Of a stretch of 64,000 nucleotides of DNA, positions 10,800-22,392 are shown one piece after another. Within the stretch, counting starts at the first letter, position 1. The number at the start of each line of letters is the position of its first letter. Location of the stretch: positions 39,938,370 to 40,002,369 of the forward strand of contig NC_034009.1 in the NCBI RefSeq assembly GCF_000346465.2, given 5' to 3'. A program made the position numbers and the translations under genes. The notes below the pieces were generated by a model. It worked only from the letters and a program-made list of their open reading frames with translations, made no database searches and was not told the DNA's origin. The stretch comes from Prunus persica. Taxonomy: Eukaryota > Streptophyta > Magnoliopsida > Rosales > Rosaceae.

Positions 10800-12066
10800 T
10801 GTTAATGTATGCATTTTGGGTTTTTCTTTTGGCTTCCCTTGACAACTTTGTAATAGGATCTCTATTGTTATTTATCAAGCTCAAGTTTAGATTGAGAATA
10901 GCTTCTCTAGGTGTTCTTAACTAACAACTATCATATGGAGGTTCATGCAAATTGGCAAAGGTAAATTGTGCATTGCATAACATTGCATTATACTGTTTTC
11001 ATAAAATGATGACTAGTCATATGTTTCTTGGATGACTCGTCATCCTTGCTCTCCAGCTTGATAACCAACTTTTTTGTCCTATTCCTTTTTCTCTCTCTGC
11101 TGCCACATGGGATTCTGACCTAAGGGTATTTTTTGGTCTGTATAGGCCTTGCGATTCCTCTTTTGGCAAGCCGTCTCTTTTGTGTAGAATTGGAGGAAAG
11201 ATTGGTTTTCTATATTTCCGTTCTTCTTCCACAAGAAAGAACAATATTTCATCTATGAGTTTTTCCAAATTGATTTCTTTATGAAAAAACTGCATTTGAA
11301 ATATGAATTTGCATCTAGCTTCATAAAAACATTCTCTCATTTATATCTAGGTCAGATTCACTACTGATTTCTTCAAGAGTATGGTTTCTTGAAGAAATTG
11401 GTTATTCTCCCTTGAATCCAAATTTTGGTTTCTGTTTGAGTTGAGCTTGCAAGCTGGTGCCATGGGATGAATGACTGAAGAAGGAGCTGCCATTGCCATG
11501 AAGAACTGGGCTTCAAGCTTTGCTAAGTTAGAGAAGAAGATTGCACAAAGGAGGTATTGCTCATCTTCCTAAATAGATCTAGGTTTTGCTTGAGCTTGCT
11601 TGTGTTCCTTTGTAAGAATCTTTTTCTACTTAGTTGATTGCCTGGTCGGTTGATGACCCCCAGTTTTTTCCCAATGGTGGGTTTCTGGGTGAACAATTTC
11701 TGATTGCATTCTTGTAATTTTTCTGGGTTTGTGTTCTTGGTGGTCGACTAGTCATCGTATGAATTATGGTTGACTAGTCATCATTATCTGCTGTTTGGTG
11801 TTTGCTTGATTATGCTGTCTTCACACGTTTTCACCATAGTTGTTGCTAGCACAGGGGATGCCTAGATTGATGGGTCTTTCTGAGTGCCTAGGTTGTCACT
11901 AGTAATTCTCTAGGCCTGCAGGTACATCATGGTATGTTCTATGTATGTTGTTGTTTGGTATAATTCATATCTGACAGTTGACTAGTCATAAGAGTGTGTG
12001 AAGTTTGTTGCATTTTTGGCTGAATATCTTTTAAGTTTACCCATCGTCACCTAAGTACCGATTTCA
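10800..12066 (+). repeat. 3' LTR of the Sirevirus-like element
   Basis: Begins TGTTAATG after the polypurine tract and ends CGATTTCA, the same end as the visible 5' LTR tail. It is about 1,267 bp and contains three exact and two degenerate TTGACTAGTCA palindromes. The following acatg is the expected target-site duplication; its partner would lie in the N gap. Confidence 0.85.
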
Positions 12067-12440
12067 ACATGAGACCTTGCCACAGTAGATTGATATAACT
12101 AAATATTATCATAAACATAGAAATATATAAGTATTATTATAATAGGATTCATAATAATTAATATAAAAGTATAACAACAACATTTACAATTATGTACCAA
12201 GATAATTACACATAAAAATATAACCAATATATATTTATATATATTTTTTAAAATACGGATCTTTACGTAAATGCCTTTCACGGGTCAAGCCACAAGTCTG
12301 TGTTTTGGGGATTGCAGAGCTGCATCAATCTTGCCAATGTCAATTCTGACCCTGGGCTCTCTCAAAGCACGTTTAAAACCTATGCTAACATATACTAGAG
12401 TTTATGCTGTATCTAGAAAATGCCAACACTAATTTCGTAA
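12067..12440. repeat. Large direct repeat, copy 1 (right part)
   Basis: Matches 63642-64000 closely, starting with acatgagaccttgcc and ending near the 'tctagaaaatgccaac' stretch where the window stops. It is AT-rich and non-coding. It resumes copy 1 after the copia insertion. Confidence 0.85.
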
Positions 12441-13082
12441 CACATAGAATTGTTAGAGATTAGAAGTTTTTATCATTTTTTCTTCCAGTCTCTCCACCAC
12501 TCACTAATACAGATTACTCATGTGATGAGTTTACAAAACCTATTTCTCTACTCTCGCAAAGACTATACTTCTTCTCAAAAGACTAGATCACTTTACCTCT
12601 ATCTCTGTGAAATGTAAAAAGTTGAAACTTTAATGTCAAACCTCGACAAAGTGTTCTACTTACAAACTTCTTGTGTCTACCAATTTCTACAAAAATTAAT
12701 TTCTCTACGGTGCTCAGATTCATCATATGTGTGTCCTTAATTTTAGTGGAAATTGGAAGTTTCCATAATTTTTGCTTTAAGTCACTCTTTTGAAGGAAGT
12801 TGAGATTCCACTCCATAATCCAAAATGTCAGGTTGACTTATGGCAAACAATGTAAATATGTAGGAGTACTATGACCTTTTATAGCATTTTAAGTTTGAAT
12901 TTGGGTTTTATACATAGATTTCGAAATTAATAGGTTGATGCCTAGGAAATAGAAATTGTAAGGGCCTATATTAGACTAGCCCTCTTAAAAAATATATTAA
13001 TTAATGAATATTTGTTCTTCTTCTTGTTTTGAAGTAGTGGTGGGAGGCAGACCAACAACAAAAATATAGTGAAGGCTTATAA
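12441..13082. other. Intergenic DNA without recognised genes
   Basis: AT-rich and without a long coding frame. The final part, around 'ggcagaccaacaac' to ggcttataa, is related to 38520-38560 and forms the left flank of the MITE at 13083. Confidence 0.4.
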
Positions 13083-13495
13083 GAGCATTTACAATTATGC
13101 TCCCTATTTTTTAGTTAATATTTAGGTAAAAATAGAAAAAAGTTATTATATGAGCTCTTTATAAAATTTGAACTCCAATCATACTCCCTAGTTTAGGGAG
13201 TCAAAAATACTATAGTTATTTTTTAATTCAAATTGATTTTGGTTAATCTCTATAAATAAATAAAAATATAAAAAATAGTTAGCATTAATTAAAAGTTTAA
13301 ACTATGCATAAAACAAAGAAACATTAAATTATAGGGAGCCACTATGAGTCATTACTCTCTCTTCAGATTTAGGAGCTCCTAGAGGTCTCCCTATTTTATG
13401 AGGTGGATAAAGAGCATGGTTGGAGTTGTATTTCTTCAATTTCCTCTCTAAAATTTGTCTAAGGATGTGGTTTAGGGAGCCCATTGTGAATGCTC
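13083..13495. mobile_element. PIF/Harbinger-like MITE with TAA duplication
   Basis: The ends are gagcatttacaattatgctc and, inverted, gagcattcacaatgggctc, about 25 bp of imperfect terminal inverted repeat. It is flanked by TAA at 13080-13082 and 13496-13498. The related sequence at 38553-38570 reads ggcttataactct without the element, so the empty site is visible. A 3-bp TAA/TTA target duplication, short length (413 bp) and lack of coding capacity fit a Tourist-like MITE. Confidence 0.85.
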
Positions 13496-13577
13496 TAACT
13501 CTGGTAAAACACGAGTGACATGGACAACATATGTTACATCGTACTGAAGATTTTTGGGTTTCTTTAATTGGTTAAGT

Positions 13578-13900
13578 AGCATCCACAATGAGCTTTCTAA
13601 ATCATCTCCTTAGACAAATTTTAGGGAGGAATTGGAAAAGTACAACTCCAACTATGCTCCCTATCCACCAACTAAAATAGAGAGACCTTTAGGAGCTCAT
13701 AAATCTGATGAGAGAGAAAGAACTCTTAATGACCCCCTATAATTTAATGTTGCTTTATTTTATGCATATTTTGAACTTTTAATTAAATCAAATTATTATT
13801 TTTATATTATTTTGAATACAGCCGGATCAATTATATTAAATTAAAAAATAATTAAAATATTTATAACTCTCTAAACTAGAAAGCATGATTGTAGATCATC
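13578..13900. mobile_element. Second, related MITE
   Basis: Starts agcatccacaatgagctttc and ends with a diverged inverted version (gattgtagatcatc). Internally it shares the 'ctccaactatgctccctat' type text and the 'aggagctc' motif with the first MITE, in opposite orientation. The paralogous site at 38640-38650 runs ggttaagt directly into ttatatac, which is the uninterrupted target. No clean duplication of the target is left. Confidence 0.75.
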
Positions 13901-14840
13901 TTATATACCTTAATTTGAAGATTCTTTATTTGGGTTTCTTTCAAGACTTATCACCTTAGCCACACCACCTACACGTCTGCAAGCTTCCGTAATCTAACAA
14001 GGAAGGGGAGGCTGCGCAATACTTATCACCTTAGCCACACCACCTACACCACAAGACCAATATGTGTAGTCCAGCAGGCTTTCCAATTTTAATATATATT
14101 ATAAAATAAAATAAAAATCAATCTATTATCATATATATTATAAAATAAAGATTATTGCTCCATCCTCCATGCACTTGCATGCCCTCTTACAAAGTGTGAA
14201 GTAGATTTTGTGTGCTCCAAGTCATTGACGAGAGCTGTAACATGGTTAGCTGGATTTATAAGATCTTTTCTTTTCTGGGAATTTTCTGAATTAAGAAAAA
14301 TCAAGTAAAATTAATAAAGCATAAATTAGAAAGGGAAAATATCTAGAGGATGCATTGTAGGATTGCACATGCCAATAATTGTATCCTCTAAATATATAGC
14401 GACACATTTTTTTTGTTTTCATGACTTGTGGTCCTAAAATTATTGTTCCTAGCGGGCTTTTCACCCTCTCTCGATTGAAAATCAATTGTGTAAATCTTCA
14501 ATCTTGAATGATGCACCTAAAACTCAAGTGTCCCAGGCCAATTATTGCTCTCATACCACTTGTTGTAATAAACATTCACCCATTCTAAAGGAAAGATAAC
14601 CATCGATATTATCTGAAATTTAACCACTTAAGTTCATTATGATTAACTATGTATCTTATGGACCAATCCAATCGTAAGGTTTTATACTCAATTAGATCGA
14701 CCAATACAAAGTTCACACTGGATTAAAAAGGGCTATCGGTAGGGGAGTGTTCGGCACCCTTTACTGTGGAGCGCAACACAAGACCCCTTGCATGCCCTCA
14801 CTAAGTTGAGCCCAACTATTTTTGAGCATTAACAATATAT
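13901..14840. repeat. BURP-gene upstream DNA with a duplicated segment
   Basis: 14098-14327 is repeated at 14844-15073 with few changes (common text includes 'ccatcctccatgcacttgc' and 'tgtgaagtagatttt'). 13930-14050 also holds a small repeat of 'cttatcaccttagccacacc'. 14500-14840 resembles degraded retroelement DNA, including 'gctctcataccacttgttg', which looks like an inverted LTR-adjacent motif. No gene was found. Confidence 0.6.
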
Positions 14841-14843
14841 ATA

Positions 14844-15073
14844 GATTGAAAAAATAAAATAAAAATCAATCTATTATCATATATATTATAAAATACATAT
14901 TATTGCTCCATCCTCCATACACTTGCATGCCCTCTTACAAAGTGTGAAGTAGATTTTTTGTGCTCCAACTCATTGACTAGGGCTGAAACATGGTTAGTTG
15001 GATTTATAAGATCTTTTGTTTTTTGGGAATTTTCTGAAGCACGGAAAATCAAATAAAATTAATAAAGCAGAAA
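14844..15073. repeat. Second copy of the duplicated BURP upstream segment
   Basis: Direct copy of 14098-14327, lying 0.35 kb upstream of the BURP start codon. It could carry regulatory sites, or mark an old tandem duplication of the gene whose first coding copy is gone. Confidence 0.75.
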
Positions 15074-15212
15074 CTGTACCCTTTAATTATATATGGACAT
15101 ATGTTTTTTTGTTTTCAAGTCTTAGATGACATGGGGACCCCTCTCAAATTTAAGTGGTCCATTATTGTTAACCACATATTTTATGGACCATCCAGCTTCG
15201 GTACATTTCTCC

Positions 15213-15308
15213 CACATGCCACAATTGTATATTCACAATTACGTCTGATACATCACATCATGCCACTTGCCTCACATGCCACAATTGTATATTCACAATT
15301 ACTTCTGG
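15213..15308. repeat. Short tandem repeat in the BURP promoter
   Basis: The text 'cacatgccacaattgtata' followed by ttcacaattac occurs twice, from about 15213 and about 15274, roughly 60 bp apart, just upstream of the TATA box. Confidence 0.7.
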
Positions 15309-15327
15309 GTACCCCTCATCAGTCGTC

Positions 15328-15334
15328 TATAAAA
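15328..15334 (+). promoter_or_regulatory. TATA box of the BURP gene
   Basis: TATAAAA in the context ctataaaatgg, 93 bp upstream of the ATG at 15427, a normal spacing for a plant gene with a 60-70 base leader. Confidence 0.7.
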
Positions 15335-15426
15335 TGGTGAAGCCAGTTGCTACTGTTACCATAAGAGCCAGCTCCGACTTTCTTTAATTTCTTGCTACAT
15401 CTGTTGCTAAGTTAATTTCAGTCCTA

Positions 15427-17000
15427 ATGGGGTTTCATCTCCCACTCATCTTTGCTATTCTCAGTGTAAGCTCTGCAATTTGATTAACTTTTCCATTCTC
15501 TCTCATTGTACTCTATATATATAAATGAAAGTTTTGTGTTCCTATAATTCTCTCCGATTTTATTTAGTACGTACTTAAGTGTCGTCCACTAATTAATTAC
15601 ACTTTGTGAGATTTGATTTTAATTAGAGTTCGAATTAATGTTGCAGCTAGCAGCGGTTGCACTGGCAAACAATGCTGCTCAACCAGCACCTCAACTTTAC
15701 TGGAACTCCGTCCTGCCAAACACACAGATGCCAAGATCTATCAGTGAACTTCTGCATCCTGGTTTGTGTTCAGCTCTTTATAATCTTAGATATCTCTTCT
15801 ACCTGCCATTTTACTAAACTATGTTCGACCACATATTTATCAGTTAACTACTGTCATTACAAGAATGACACTTATTTTCCAATATAATTTGCAGACTCCA
15901 CAAATGAAGAAAAGAGCAAACCTGAAATTTTCCCATTGCAGGGCAATAGAGTTTACACTCAAAGCCATTATAAAAAACGTCCTCCTCCTCCATCTGACGA
16001 GGGCAAACCTGAAAATTTCCCATTGGCCAATAGCTTTTACACTCAAACCCATTATAAAAAACGTCCTCCTCCTCCATCTGACGAGGGCAAACCTGAAAAT
16101 TTCCCATTGGGCAATAGCCATTATTCTCAAACAGGGTATGCAAAAGGTCCTCCTCCTCCTCCTAAAATTTTCCCATTTTCAGGTTACAGTCGAAAAAGGT
16201 ATGGAGGAAGTCCTCCTCCTCCTTCTCCATTCGTTCAAAAAGACTATGGACAGAACGATAAACATTACGTTCAAAAAAACTATGGAAAAGTTCCTCCTCC
16301 ACCTGACAATCAACTACTCCATTATAAAGACTTGGCTATTTTCTTCTTCGAGAAGGACATGCGCCCTGGCGCAACAATGAAGTTCCAATTCCCTAGAAAT
16401 TCAAACACGGCTACTTTCCTGCCACGCGAAAGTGCTCAATCGATCCCCTTCTCCTCTAAGAAACTACCAGAAATTTTCAACCATTTTTCAGTGAAGCCAA
16501 CATCTGAGGAAGCCAAAACAATTAAGCAAACAATCGAAGAGTGTGAAGCTCCAGGCCTTAAGGGAGAGGAAAAATATTGCGCCACATCTTTAGAATCAAT
16601 GGTTGATTTTAGCACTTCGAAGCTTGGAACAAGAAACGTTGAAGCAATCTCAACGGAGGTATTGGAAGAAGGAGCCACCAAGTACATGCACAACTATACA
16701 ACAATGCCGGGACTGAAGAAGTTGGAAGGTGACAAAGTCGTTGTGTGTCATAAGGAGAACTATCCCTATGCTGTGTTTTTCTGCCATGCAATAAAACAAA
16801 CAGCAGCTTATGTTCTCTCCCTGAAAGCCGATGATGGGATGAAGGTGAAAGCAGTAACCATCTGCCATCTAGACACATCAGAATGGGACCCAGAGCATTT
16901 GTCCTTCCAAATCCTCAACGTTAAGCCCGGAACCACTCCCATCTGCCATTTCCTTTCCACTGATGCTATTGCCTGGGTTCCAAAACACAAGTCTGCATGA
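15427..17000 (+). CDS. BURP-domain secreted protein, 3 exons, 419 aa
   Basis: Exons 15427-15465, 15647-15761 and 15895-17000 are bounded by GT..AG introns and join in frame to 419 codons, ending in TGA. Residues 1-22 form a signal peptide. Residues 31-45 carry the conserved YWNSVLPN-type segment typical of BURP proteins. Residues 61-145 hold three repeats of about 28 residues built on YTQxHYKKRPPPP, then further PPPP blocks (to about 190). The BURP domain spans about 198-417 with the FFFEKDM start and Cys-His pairs at 336, 348, 375 and 402, exactly CHX10CHX25CHX25CH. Known relatives (RD22, USP, PG1beta) are secreted or wall-associated and often stress- or seed-regulated. The modular order is RD22-like, but the Pro-rich repeats replace TXV repeats. 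The gene looks intact. The proline repeats suggest a wall-interacting region; the exact role is unknown. Confidence 0.93.
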
Positions 17001-17339
17001 TCATCACTTAGCACTGTACGTATAATAAGCTTGGTCGGGTTGCACCCTAGGCCTGCATAATTATCTCCCTACTTATTTCTGCCTCTTTATCATGCGGTGT
17101 AAGATATATGATGAGATGAAGTTTTCTCTTGTAACTATGTAGACTACTTCAACTTGTACTCATAATAAAGCACGCTGTTGGGGGGTTCTACTTAATTTCG
17201 TTCTCTCCAATGTTTGAGTGTTGAATTGTTACGTTGGAATAGGCTGCTAATGCATGTAGTTAGAGAAGCCTTCATTTATATCAAAGTCCTCAAACTATCA
17301 AGAATTAATGTATCCAGAAACATATACCAAGACGCAAAA
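17001..17339 (+). terminator. BURP 3' UTR and polyadenylation region
   Basis: AATAAA lies at 17164-17169 (context cataataaagc), about 165 bases after the stop codon, within T-rich DNA. The rest up to the Cassandra element has no gene. Confidence 0.55.
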
Positions 17340-17882
17340 TGTCACATCCCGGAATCAGCTACTTCCCAGTGGGTCACCCATCCTGGGATTGCTCTAGCCC
17401 CCAACTCGCTTAACTTCGGAGTTCCTACGATTCCGAAGCCAGTGAGCTCCCAAAAGGCCTCGTGCTAGATGGATGCGGGTGTGCACATATAAGGCACAAT
17501 ACCCCCTCTCCGTTGGTTTGATGTGGGATCTTACAATCCACCCCCCTTAAGGGTCCGACGTCCCCGTCGATACACTCGCACCACACGGCAGAGTGGCTCT
17601 GATACCAAATTGTCACATCCCGGGATCAGCTCCGCCGTAGCACGATATTGTCCGCTTTGGGCCCCCCTCTCTGCCCTCACGGTTTTGTTTCTGGGAGCTC
17701 ACGAGCAACTTCCCAGTGGGTCACCCATCCTGGGATTGCTCTAGCCCCCAACTCGCTTAACTTCGTAGTTCCTACGATTCCGAAGCCAGTGAGCTCCCAA
17801 AAGGCCTCGTGCTAGATGGATACGGGTGTGCACATATAAGGCACAATACCCCCTCTCCGTTGGTTTGATGTGGGATCTTACA
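17340..17882 (-). mobile_element. Complete Cassandra (TRIM with 5S rRNA sequence)
   Basis: Minus-strand element. The 5' LTR is 17611-17882 (272 bp) and the 3' LTR 17340-17535 (about 75 bp internally deleted). The 75-bp interior has a tRNA-Met primer site (complement gctctgatacca, 17596-17607) and a purine tract. A perfect 5-bp target duplication, caaaa, lies at 17335-17339 and 17883-17887. Each LTR contains sequence matching the plant 5S rRNA internal promoter (complement of gaactccgaagttaagcg and of a gggtgacccactgggaag box), the hallmark of Cassandra. No protein is encoded, as usual for the family. Confidence 0.95.
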
Positions 17883-18237
17883 CAAAACAACATATTTTCC
17901 ATTCTCTGTCTGTAACACCAAGGCAAACTTCCTTTATCACATCATTTAAAGGATCAAATTCCAGTACTAATCTAATCCATCATGTAAAGCATACAAGTGC
18001 CTACCTAAATTTGTCCATTGGATATATATGTCACTTCTTATTTTTTGATAGAGATATAAATGTTGAGAAAATTAGAGTACACAACTCCAATATAGACTTG
18101 TTAGAGACAAAACAAGTAAACAAATTCCTTGTATTAGACTCACAAAATATTAAAACAAGACAACTCTCAAAGAAAAGACAAACTCTCACACTTCTCACAA
18201 GGACTACTTAACTTTATAGCTTATTGCATATAGCATA
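17883..18237. other. AT-rich intergenic DNA
   Basis: No gene recognised. Right flank of the Cassandra element. Confidence 0.4.
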
Positions 18238-18690
18238 TGCAAACACAATTACAACATACCTACGTACACTATGGAAACACTCGTGTATATTTGAACACAA
18301 GAAAACATGTGCACCGTGCACGGTTCACATGAAGTAAGAAATGAAGAGGAAATAAAGGAGAAGAATACAAAAGAAAATGGAGATGAGAAAAAAAAAACAC
18401 GAATAATGAAAAATGAATTGACAATTATATGTGGTTGACATTAGATCTAATATTATATGTAACAACTATTGATCTAAAATAAACATTAAATCAAACAATA
18501 ATTAAAAGATTTGACAATATAAAAATTTATTGAGGACAAAAAAAGGCAAAAACTTATGAAAAATGGAAACAATAAATATGAACTGAGTCATCAACTCATC
18601 ATGGTAAGTTTGCTGACGTATAAAAATAGTCAATGAACTACATCGAAAAGTAATTGGCTTACATCAAAAATTAAAATCACGTGGTCTACC
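18238..18690. repeat. AT-rich repeat unit, copy 1
   Basis: Shares long text with copies at 18850-19240 and 21150-21640, including 'aacactcgtgtatatttg', 'gacattagatctaatatta' and 'gtaagtttgctgacg'. Non-coding; family not recognised. Confidence 0.8.
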
Positions 18691-19240
18691 TACTATATAG
18701 GATGAAAAAATTACGTGAACAATATACTTACACCATGGGAACACTCCTATATATTTGAACACATGAACACGTGTTCAAGGTTATATATTTCATTACCTTC
18801 ACAATAGGTACCAAACCGTACCATGCGAACATTCATATACGCACAACATACTTATAACATACCTACACTATGGGAACACTCGTGTATATTTGAACACAAG
18901 AAGACCTGTGCACCACCGTGCACGGTTCACATGAAGTAAGAAGATGAAGAGGAAATAAAGAAGAAGAATACAAAAGAAAATGGAGATGAGAAGAAGAAAA
19001 AAAAAACACGAATAATGAAAAATGAATTGACAATTATATATGGTTGACATTAGATCTAATATTATATGTAATAACTAATGACCTAAAATAAACATTAAAT
19101 CAAACAATAATTAAAAGATTTGACAATATAAAAATTTACACGTAAGCAAACTCACCATGGTAAGTTTGCTGACGTGTAAAAATAGTCAATGGACTACATC
19201 GAAAAATAATTGGCTTACATCAAAAATTAAAATCACGTGG
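18680..19240. repeat. AT-rich repeat unit, copy 2 (longer block)
   Basis: The block 18680-19240 repeats as a whole at 21105-21640, starting with a 'ggatgaaaaaattacgtga' type segment and including a 'gaacacgtgttcaagg' palindrome-like stretch. The 19550-19760 region continues the similarity to 21780-21965. No open frame of interest. Confidence 0.8.
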
Positions 19241-21104
19241 GTTATTCCTAAGAAACCTTAATATTTTTGGGTTTATATATTTTTTGTATTTTTTTAAAAT
19301 AAAAAAAAGAAAAGAAATCTGACCATGTATGTATGATGATGATATGCATGTTATTTTTAGACCTAAGGTAAAACAGACAAACTTTTTACTCCATTTTTCA
19401 TGAGGTTTATCACAATAATTAAACTGTTATATCCTCCATTTTAGATCTCATGCTTCCATTTAAAGAAAAGAATATCAACAACAAAAAAAAGAATAAAGTT
19501 ACAACATTGATCAATTCAAATGTCCAACTACCGGATCATGAGCTCCTGCACTTAGCGATATGCAGATAAATGCGTAGTGTCTTAATGCAGAGGCTCGGGA
19601 TCCCCAACTACCATTGAAACATAAGAAACTAAAATCTGCAAGAAAATGCTATCAATTGAAAAAACAATAATTAAAAAACAAAAAAAGGAAGGGAATTCGC
19701 ACCGCTATGCAAAAAAGAGCAAGTCGGTTCAATGATTTTTTTTCTTCTTCTTTTTGTTATGGAAATGAAAAGCTCAATGATGGGCTATATATAGGAAGAA
19801 GCTCAATGATTGAATTATTATCTTCTATCTACATTCTACCCTCTTCCTCGCTACATACACAAATGGTGCACACCAGTAACTAAGCTTGTTTTGGGTTCGG
19901 TGGCTCACTGTAAAAGCTCAATGGAGATGGTTTGAGGTAGAATTTTCTCCTATTTCAATAGGACAATGATGAGCTCTATGGATTTTTTTTGTTTGTTTAT
20001 AGAAATTAAATGGTATAGGGTCTATCTATATTATTAATGCTAAGAATGAGAATATGACTAAATAACTCAAAAAAAATTTATAATAAATCAACAATTTTTT
20101 TTTTTTAAAAAAAAATCTATAGAATCTTTTATTAGATCAATAGGCACCACTAGAAAATCTCCATATAAGCCACTACTAATACACCCGTGACTACTGACAA
20201 ACCCGTAGCCAAAGAGTATTGGCCACCTGCCACACGACAGTGGTCCAAGCATAATGTTGTCATTCATTATTCCCCACAGCAACCAGCATCCAATAAAGGG
20301 TTGGGGCCCACCCATATTCCACCTCTCTTTATGAATATAAAAGAAATATTTTTTATTCAACATGGACGCAGAAACTGTTGCTAAACTGCAAACTTCTTAA
20401 AATATTTATCTAACTTTCTAGATCCATGTACTGAGATTTATTAGGGAAATATTGTAGAAACTGATTATTTTGAAATATTAAATGTGAAAAACTGAACAAA
20501 AATTTGATGGGTTACATATTTCAACTCATTTCAGCAGCTTAGATTTTGAAGACCTCGGAAGAGGCTATGCAATGAGCCTAGCTAGTGCACTGTTGATCAC
20601 TTCAGTGTCTACCGATCTGTAATTTTTCCAGATTGGTTATATTTTCCTTTACATATTCTTATATTACCGATCACTTCAGTGTCTACCGATCTCATATTTC
20701 TGGCAGAACAATAAATCTTTCAACATTAAAAGTTTAAAACTCCAAGATGCTAAATTTAACGTTAAAATAAATAATTAAAAGGGCTAATGAAACCTATATG
20801 CCCAGGTGAGGAGCATGCCACAAACTTATTTCAACCCCAAAACTTCATTAAAAAGCCCAAAACACTCAATGAGGCATCTAAGTAATTTAATAATTAAAAT
20901 TAAATTCAATATGACCAGCTATCATTTTTTGGGTTTTTTTTTGTTTGTTTCTAGAAATTAAATAGTATAGGATTTATTTATAGTTTTAGTGCTAAAAATG
21001 GGTATATGACTAAATATCTCTATAAAAAAAATACCTATATGTTTGAGAAACAAAATAATAAAACTACAACATAGGTTAAAAACATTCTAATAAACTCAAT
21101 ACAT
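19241..21104. other. Gene-free AT-rich DNA with short repeats
   Basis: No coding region supported. 19980-20060 is repeated at 20935-21030 (text 'agaaattaaatggtatagg'). 20586-20620 and 20670-20700 repeat 'gatcacttcagtgtctaccg'. 19362-19430 resembles 55987-56040. These look like pieces of a segmental duplication. Confidence 0.5.
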
Positions 21105-21970
21105 ATGGTCTACGTACTATACAGGATGAAAAAATTACATGAACAATATACCTACACCATGGGAACACTCCTGTATATTTGAACACATAAACACGTGTTC
21201 AAGGTTATATATTTCATTACCTTCACAGTATTCATCAAAACCCACCATGGGAACATTCATATACACACAACATAACATACCTACACTGTAGGAACACTCG
21301 TGTATATTTGAACACAAGAAGACATGTGCACGGTTGATGTGAAGTAAGAAGATGAAGAGGAAATAAAGAAGAATAATACAACAGAAAATGGAGATGAGAA
21401 AAAAAACACGAATAATAAAAAATGAATTGACAATTATAGATAGTAGACATTAGATCTAATATTAAATGTAATAACTTTTGATCTAAAATAAACATTAAAT
21501 CAAACAATAATTAAAAGTTTTGACAATGTAAAAAGTTATTGAGGACTAAAAAAGGCAAAAACATTTGAAAAATGGAAACAATAAATATGAGCTGAGTCAT
21601 CAGCTCACTATGGTAAGTTTGCTGACGTGTAAAAATAGTCAATGGGTTAGATTATTATTTGTGGGTAACTAAAATCTCGTTTAACAACAATAGTTAACGT
21701 TTGTTTAGAGAAGGAAAAAAACTTGATGATGTGTCATGTTCTAAAGGGTTAGATTATTGTAATGGCTTAGATTTAATGAAATACAGGTAAATGCGTAATG
21801 TCCAAATGTAGAGGCTCGGAATCCTCATCTACCATTGAAACATAAGAAACTAAAATTTTCAAGAAAATGCTATCAACTGAAAAAACAAAAAACAAAAAAC
21901 AAAAAGGGAAGGGAATTTGCACCTGCTATGATGGGTTGAATGATTTTTTCTTCTTCTTCTTCTTTTTCTT
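21105..21970. repeat. AT-rich repeat unit, copy 3 and flank
   Basis: 21105-21640 repeats 18680-19240, and 21780-21965 repeats 19550-19760 (shared text 'accattgaaacataagaaac'). Copy 3 lacks some intervening DNA. Non-coding. Confidence 0.8.
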
Positions 21971-22043
21971 TTTCTTTTTGGTTCTTTAGATCTAGTTGCA
22001 CATTCCAAAGAAATAAAACCTCAGGCATGCATGCAATGCAAGC

Positions 22044-22392
22044 TCTTTTCCCATGTTTTCCTCTGTTTTCCTCCTATTTTCCCATGCAAACTCTTTTCTT
22101 ATATGGAAGTGATTAAAGTGTGATTCATTGAATATTTGCGGGGTTTTGTTCAGACCTAACAAAGTTCTAAGTGAGCACATCAAATTTCTTTTACCCAATC
22201 AAATTCAACTAGGTTTATTCTACGACCTTATGCTCGATCATTTTCCACAAGCAACCGTCCACGTACCAAGTATTTATTTTATATCAACGAGTACGATGGT
22301 CCATGTAAGTATTCTAATAATTCACTCCAGTTGCAGGCCCCAATAATATAGAAGGGCCAATGGTCTTTCATTTGATGAAAGCTGCTATCTAC
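22044..22392. repeat. Direct repeat flanking a truncated copia, left copy
   Basis: 349 bp from 'tcttttcccatgttttcc' to ctatctac, repeated at 25177-25517 with about 8-10 small differences (for example a short insertion near 22303). The left copy ends exactly where the copia LTR begins; the right copy runs on without the LTR. Confidence 0.9.

Larger units (their letters stand above)
5488..11988. repeat. Dispersed palindrome TGACTAGTCA
   Basis: Exact copies were found at 5488, 7866, 7889, 8729, 8753, 8807, 8830, 8873, 8899, 11010, 11771 and 11979. Near copies are tgactcgtca (11033) and cgactagtca (11744). Most read gTTGACTAGTCAtc. Eight lie in the 1.1 kb between pol and the extra ORF and three in the 3' LTR. 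Each copy is two inverted TTGAC cores, which resemble WRKY-factor W-boxes. Sireviruses are known for repeated palindromes in non-coding regions, so a cis-regulatory role is likely but inferred. Confidence 0.85.
2341..12066 (+). mobile_element. Sirevirus-like Ty1-copia LTR retrotransposon
   Basis: The order is 5' LTR (almost wholly in the gap; last seven bases at 2747-2753), primer-binding site, gag, protease, integrase, reverse transcriptase, RNase H, a long 3' region with an additional ORF, polypurine tracts and a 3' LTR of about 1.27 kb. Integrase before reverse transcriptase defines Ty1-copia. Long LTRs, a long gag with coiled coil and two zinc knuckles, an extra ORF after pol and several polypurine tracts are known traits of the Sirevirus (SIRE/Maximus) lineage. 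The 3' LTR ends in CA at 12066, followed by acatg. Copy 2 of the surrounding repeat has one acatg (63642-63646) and no insertion. gag and pol carry in-frame stops and frame changes, so the element is not autonomous. Confidence 0.9.

Noticed and set aside
15840..16380. Minus- and plus-strand frames overlapping the start of BURP exon 3
   Set aside because: Their repetitive peptides are alternative readings of the BURP repeat units; the spliced BURP frame explains the DNA.
15427..17000. Polygalacturonase-1 beta-subunit type BURP protein
   Set aside because: That subfamily has long FXXY-type repeats and is usually over 600 residues. This protein is 419 residues with an RD22-like layout.
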